A stretch of 18,657 bases of DNA from Flavobacteriales bacterium UBA4585 (GTDB taxonomy: Bacteria; Bacteroidota; Bacteroidia; Flavobacteriales; Schleiferiaceae), in NCBI GenBank assembly GCA_949487015.1, contig CATAQZ010000009.1, positions 1 to 18,657 of the forward strand. Direction: 5' to 3'. Shown piece by piece: positions 16,553 through 18,657 of this stretch. The notes below the pieces were generated by a model. It worked only from the letters and a program-made list of their open reading frames with translations. It searched no databases and was not told the origin of the DNA. Position numbers and translations under genes: made by a program. Numbering within the stretch: the first letter of the stretch is position 1; each line of letters opens with the position of its first letter.

Positions 16553-16589
16553 GTCTACAAAAATAATAGGTTGTACCCGAAGGGTAGAC
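16553..16589. repeat. inverted repeat straddling the secA promoter
   Basis: GTCTAC at 16553-16558 and GTAGAC at 16584-16589 form a 6-bp dyad that brackets the secA -7 element. A tighter dyad, TACCC at 16574-16578 with GGGTA at 16582-16586 and a GAA loop, overlaps its right arm. It could be an operator or an alternative hairpin in a readthrough transcript entering secA. Confidence 0.35.
16558..16565 (-). promoter_or_regulatory. putative secA promoter, -7 element
   Basis: TATTTTTG on the minus strand, a perfect TAnnTTTG match, about 30 bases before the secA ATG. No TTG is seen at the canonical -33 spacing, but a 6-bp inverted repeat spans the element, which may indicate a regulated start. Confidence 0.5.
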
Positions 16590-16619
16590 TTTTATGACTG
16601 CTAAAAAAGGGCCAATTCG

Positions 16620-16757
16620 AAACTTTCCTAATAAAATGGACACATTGGCAGGGTGAAAATCCCTAAAAACGAAAGTTTAAGGCATAAAAAAAGGGGAATT
16701 TGGAAGGATTTTCAGGTGTTAAAAATCGGCTCAGTAACACCTCGAAAACTCTGCCAA
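16620..16757. repeat. set of alternative complementary segments
   Basis: Three further dyads overlap the RNA hairpin. AAACTTTC (16620-16627) pairs with GAAAGTTT (16671-16678); TTGGCAG (16645-16651) with CTGCCAA (16751-16757); and the 9-bp TGAAAATCC (16654-16662) with GGATTTTCA (16706-16714). The second and third are nested, compete with the hairpin at 16692-16766, and cross the first, so a pseudoknot or a two-state fold is possible in an RNA covering the whole stretch. Confidence 0.5.
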
Positions 16758-16817
16758 ATAGCCCCTAGAACCTATCACAGAAGCATGAAAAGAAAGAACC
16801 ACCAATCTTCACATACA
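16684..16817 (-). ncRNA. candidate small structured RNA between secA and ridA
   Basis: A minus-strand transcript of about 130 nt is predicted from a near-perfect promoter (16822-16854) to a long hairpin with a T tract (16692-16686). The hairpin spans 16692-16766: outer AGGGG/CCCCT, then ATTTGG/CCAAAT, a short internal loop, TTTTC/GAAAA and AGGTGTT/AACACCT with one bulged C, closing a 15-nt loop. About 23 base pairs form with few interruptions, far more than a simple terminator needs. The upstream 50 nt have no ORF beyond a three-codon ATG-CTT-CTG-TGA. The RNA class is not identified; a 6S-like RNA (the Rfam family 6S-Flavo) is one possibility, but a free 5' tail is not typical for it. The exact start site is inferred. 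Confidence 0.5.
16686..16766 (-). terminator. long hairpin followed by T tract, likely terminator of the small RNA
   Basis: On the minus strand the imperfect stem-loop at 16766-16692 ends in CCCC followed by seven T (16692-16686). This fits an intrinsic terminator that would end transcription about 160 bases before the secA start codon. Confidence 0.6.
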
Positions 16818-16821
16818 GGCG

Positions 16822-16854
16822 CAAATATATAACAAATTGCACTAAGTGTACAAA
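16822..16854 (-). promoter_or_regulatory. promoter of the candidate small RNA
   Basis: The minus strand has TTTG (16854-16851), 21 bases, then TATATTTG (16829-16822). This is the best match in the window to the complete flavobacterial TTG-N17-23-TAnnTTTG promoter, having both elements at the right spacing. It points toward secA, not toward ridA. Confidence 0.6.
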
Positions 16855-16865
16855 TAACACTAAGT
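16840..16865. repeat. tandem CACTAAGT repeats at the small-RNA promoter
   Basis: CACTAAGT occurs at 16840-16847 and 16858-16865, 18 bases start to start, on either side of the -33 element. The first copy extends to the 4+1+4 palindrome CACT-A-AGTG. The arrangement suggests paired binding sites on one DNA face region; the protein is unknown. Confidence 0.4.
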
Positions 16866-16915
16866 TTTCTTTGAACCTGTTGCCATTTCATGAAGGGCTT
16901 CCCATGTGCATTCCC

Positions 16916-16923
16916 TATTTTTG
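16916..16923 (+). promoter_or_regulatory. putative ridA promoter, -7 element
   Basis: TATTTTTG matches TAnnTTTG and lies 21 bases before the ridA ATG. The -33 zone holds the 8-bp palindrome TTCATGAA (16887-16894) instead of a clear TTG. Confidence 0.5.
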
Positions 16924-16944
16924 CAGACTTAATAAAGAAGTGAT

Positions 16945-17379
16945 ATGGCCGATTCTAGCAAGATTTCAACCTCAACCGCCCCAAAACCAGTGGGTTTGTA
17001 CCCACACGCCAGAAAAGTTGGCAACCTGTTGTTCCTCTCAGGAGTAGGTCCTAGAACGGCGGGAAGCGATGCGAATGATAGCGGGGTTCCAGGATTGGAA
17101 TTGGATCACAACGGCAATTTTAAAGCTTTTGATTTTGAAGCACAGGTCCACAGCGTTTTTGCAAACGTCAAGGCCATTTTGGAGGCGAGCGGTTCTTCTT
17201 GGGAAGAATTGGTCGACGTTCAGGTCTTTCTCGTGGATATGAAGCGTGATTTTCACACCTTCAATCGGATCTATGCTGAATACTTTAAAGAGAACCAACC
17301 GTGCCGCACAACGGTGGAAATCAATAGCCTACCCACGCCCATTGCCATAGAACTCAAGTGTATCGCTACTGTAGAATAA
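16945..17379 (+). CDS. RidA family deaminase, 2-aminomuconate deaminase-like
   Basis: A 144-residue RidA/YjgF-type protein; the fold forms trimers that hydrolyse enamine or imine intermediates. Key features: PVGLYPHARKVGNLLFLSGV (15-34), GSSWEELVDVQVFL (83-96), CRTTVEINSLP (120-130) with the substrate-binding Arg121, and IAIELKCIA (133-141) with Glu136. The YPHAR segment followed by FLSGVGPR (30-37), and the extra loop at about 38-55, look more like 2-aminomuconate deaminase (tryptophan/kynurenine degradation) than housekeeping RidA, but no other kynurenine gene is in the window. The ileS start follows four bases after its stop, so the two are probably co-transcribed. RidA-type removal of reactive imines linked to isoleucine synthesis would also fit this neighbour. 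Confidence 0.88.
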   Translation: MADSSKISTSTAPKPVGLYPHARKVGNLLFLSGVGPRTAGSDANDSGVPGLELDHNGNFKAFDFEAQVHSVFANVKAILEASGSSWEELVDVQVFLVDMKRDFHTFNRIYAEYFKENQPCRTTVEINSLPTPIAIELKCIATVE

Positions 17380-17383
17380 CCTC

Positions 17384-18657
17384 ATGAGTACATTTCCAGA
17401 ATACGCCAACCTCGACCTTGCAGGCATCCACAAAGCTGTTTTAGCGAAATGGAAGCAATCGCACCTATTTGAACAAACGCTCGCTGCACGTAAGGACGCA
17501 GAGCCTTGGATTTTCTTTGAAGGTCCTCCAAGCGCGAACGGACTTCCAGGTATACACCACGTCATGGGACGCTCCTTAAAAGACGTGTTTTGTCGGTACA
17601 AGACACAAAAAGGCTACCTCGTGGACCGCAAAGCGGGATGGGATACGCACGGTTTGCCAGTAGAATTGGGTGTCGAAAAAGAATTGGGCATTACGAAAGA
17701 GGATATCGGAAAATCCATCACTGTTGAAGAATACAACGACGCGTGCCGCACCGCGGTCATGCGTTATACCGGTATTTGGAAAGACTTGACCGACCAAATG
17801 GGCTATTGGGTAGATATGGACAAACCCTATGTTACTTATGAGCCAAAGTACATGGAAAGTGTGTGGTGGCTGCTCGCTCAACTCTACAAAAAAGGCTTGA
17901 TTTACAAGGGCTATACCATTCAGCCCTATTCACCCAAAGCGGGCACGGGACTGAGCTCGCACGAGTTGAATCAGCCGGGATGTTACCAGGATGTCAAAGA
18001 CAACACTGTCGTTGCCCAGTTCAAAATGATAAATAACGGGCAAAGCGAAGCGCTATTCGGCGCCGCGACCGTACACTTCCTCGCCTGGACCACTACACCG
18101 TGGACCTTGCCTTCGAATACAGCCTTAACTGTAGGACCTAAAATAGAATACAGTTTAGTTCATACGTTTAACCAATACACGCACGAACCGGTAAGTATCA
18201 TTGCTGCCACGCCACTTCTGGGGAAACTCTTTGGTAAAAAATTCGTGGAAGGTGATACAGCCACCTACGAAGCAGGTGCAAAAAAGATTCCGTACCAGAT
18301 CGAGAAAACCGTTACAGGTGCAGATTTAGTCGGCCTAAAGTACGAGCAACTCATGCCGTACGCCCTGCCTAATGAACGCCCGGAAGACGCTTTCCGTGTG
18401 ATCCCCGGGGATTTTGTTACTACAGAAGACGGTACGGGTATCGTTCACACAGCGCCCACCTTTGGTGCAGACGATGCTAAAGTTGCTGCCGATGCAGGTG
18501 TACCCCCTTTGTTAGTGAAAGACGAGCAAGGGAATCTTGTACCGTTGGTGGATTTAAGAGGGAAGTTCCGCCCTGAGTTGGCCGATCCTGTGTTTGGCTT
18601 CGGAGAAGAGTACATTAAAGCTGAATACCTCACCGATGAGGAGAAAGCAGAAGAATT
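17384..18657 (+). CDS. ileS: isoleucyl-tRNA synthetase, N-terminal part (cut by window end)
   Basis: The first 424 codons of a class I synthetase; the frame is open to the last base. After a short N-terminal extension, FFEGPPSANGLPGIHHVMGR (44-63) holds the ATP-binding signature. Here it reads Gly56-Ile57-His58-His59, whereas the canonical motif is His-x-Gly-His. GWDTHGLPVELGVEKELGI follows and is strongly IleRS-like, as is QPYSPKAGTGLSSHEL. The CP1 editing domain is present and looks intact: the Thr-rich TTTPWTLPSN (236-245) and GTGIVHTAPTFGADD (350-364). The overall pattern is the eukaryote-like IleRS2 type seen in Bacteroidota. The KMSKS loop and tRNA-binding region are beyond the window. 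It lies four bases after the ridA-like gene. Confidence 0.93.
   Translation, partial: MSTFPEYANLDLAGIHKAVLAKWKQSHLFEQTLAARKDAEPWIFFEGPPSANGLPGIHHVMGRSLKDVFCRYKTQKGYLVDRKAGWDTHGLPVELGVEKELGITKEDIGKSITVEEYNDACRTAVMRYTGIWKDLTDQMGYWVDMDKPYVTYEPKYMESVWWLLAQLYKKGLIYKGYTIQPYSPKAGTGLSSHELNQPGCYQDVKDNTVVAQFKMINNGQSEALFGAATVHFLAWTTTPWTLPSNTALTVGPKIEYSLVHTFNQYTHEPVSIIAATPLLGKLFGKKFVEGDTATYEAGAKKIPYQIEKTVTGADLVGLKYEQLMPYALPNERPEDAFRVIPGDFVTTEDGTGIVHTAPTFGADDAKVAADAGVPPLLVKDEQGNLVPLVDLRGKFRPELADPVFGFGEEYIKAEYLTDEEKAEE

Noticed and set aside
16684..16817. tmRNA, SRP RNA or RNase P RNA as identity of the small RNA
   Set aside because: No tRNA-like end with a T-loop, no conserved GGAAGGAAGCAG-type SRP helix 8 core, and no GAGGAAAGTCC RNase P core were found on either strand.
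16529..16944. Missing protein-coding gene in the 416-bp spacer
   Set aside because: All frames on both strands are broken by stops at short intervals; the longest minus-strand ATG near the promoter gives three codons.
17576..17881. Minus-strand ORF opposite ileS
   Set aside because: The plus strand carries an unmistakable synthetase; this frame has no domain and mirrors its codons.

Overview
The window looks like chromosome of a Bacteroidota bacterium, most likely order Flavobacteriales. Four things point there: several start sites carry the TAnnTTTG-type -7 promoter element of that phylum in place of an E. coli-like -10; the two membrane proteins beside purD resemble the flavobacterial families DUF6427 and DUF6341; an HU-like/transmembrane/SPOR protein of Bacteroidota type is present; and SecA (about 1109 residues) and IleRS have the long, insertion-bearing or eukaryote-like architecture of that group. 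I cannot resolve the genus. No tRNA, rRNA, insertion sequence, prophage or CRISPR array was seen. Most of the window is dense housekeeping chromosome.

Layout. 1-1400 (+): the end of a Xaa-Pro aminopeptidase, translationally coupled to an alpha/beta hydrolase, ending at a bidirectional terminator. 1454-3935 (-): NADP-type glutamate dehydrogenase and, upstream of it, the DNA-uptake/recombination protein DprA. 4027-5550 (+): an HU-like/SPOR membrane protein, divergent from dprA across a short AT-rich spacer with DnaA-box-like sites, then a hotdog acyl-CoA thioesterase. 5504-7356 (-): a family 9 glycosyltransferase, whose end overlaps the thioesterase gene, and a polytopic DUF6427-like protein. 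7398-7565 (+): a 55-residue DUF6341-like membrane protein followed by a second bidirectional terminator. 7667-16528 (-): a long same-strand run which in transcription order is secA, an RND/MMPL exporter, rmlA, a polyprenyl diphosphate synthase and purD; the first four are separated by only 1 to 5 bases. 16529-16944: a 416-bp intergenic region. 16945-18657 (+): a RidA/2-aminomuconate deaminase-like gene and the 5' two fifths or so of ileS.

How the genes relate. Three cell-envelope functions (Sec export, RND-type export, dTDP-sugar supply) and an isoprenoid synthase share one apparent transcript. The glycosyltransferase and the SPOR protein add further envelope functions. GdhA, PurD, RidA and IleRS are nitrogen, purine, amino-acid and translation housekeeping genes.

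Most interesting. (1) IleRS carries a swapped class I signature, G-I-H-H at residues 56-59 where H-x-G-H is canonical; this matches a rare IleRS2 variant linked to very high mupirocin resistance. (2) The secA/ridA intergenic region contains an apparent non-coding RNA gene on the minus strand, with a full promoter, a long imperfect hairpin and a T tract, plus a network of alternative complementary segments that could form a second fold. (3) Two DnaA-box matches lie between dprA and a protein that may join a DNA-binding-like domain to septal peptidoglycan. All functional statements come from reading motifs by eye; no database search was run.
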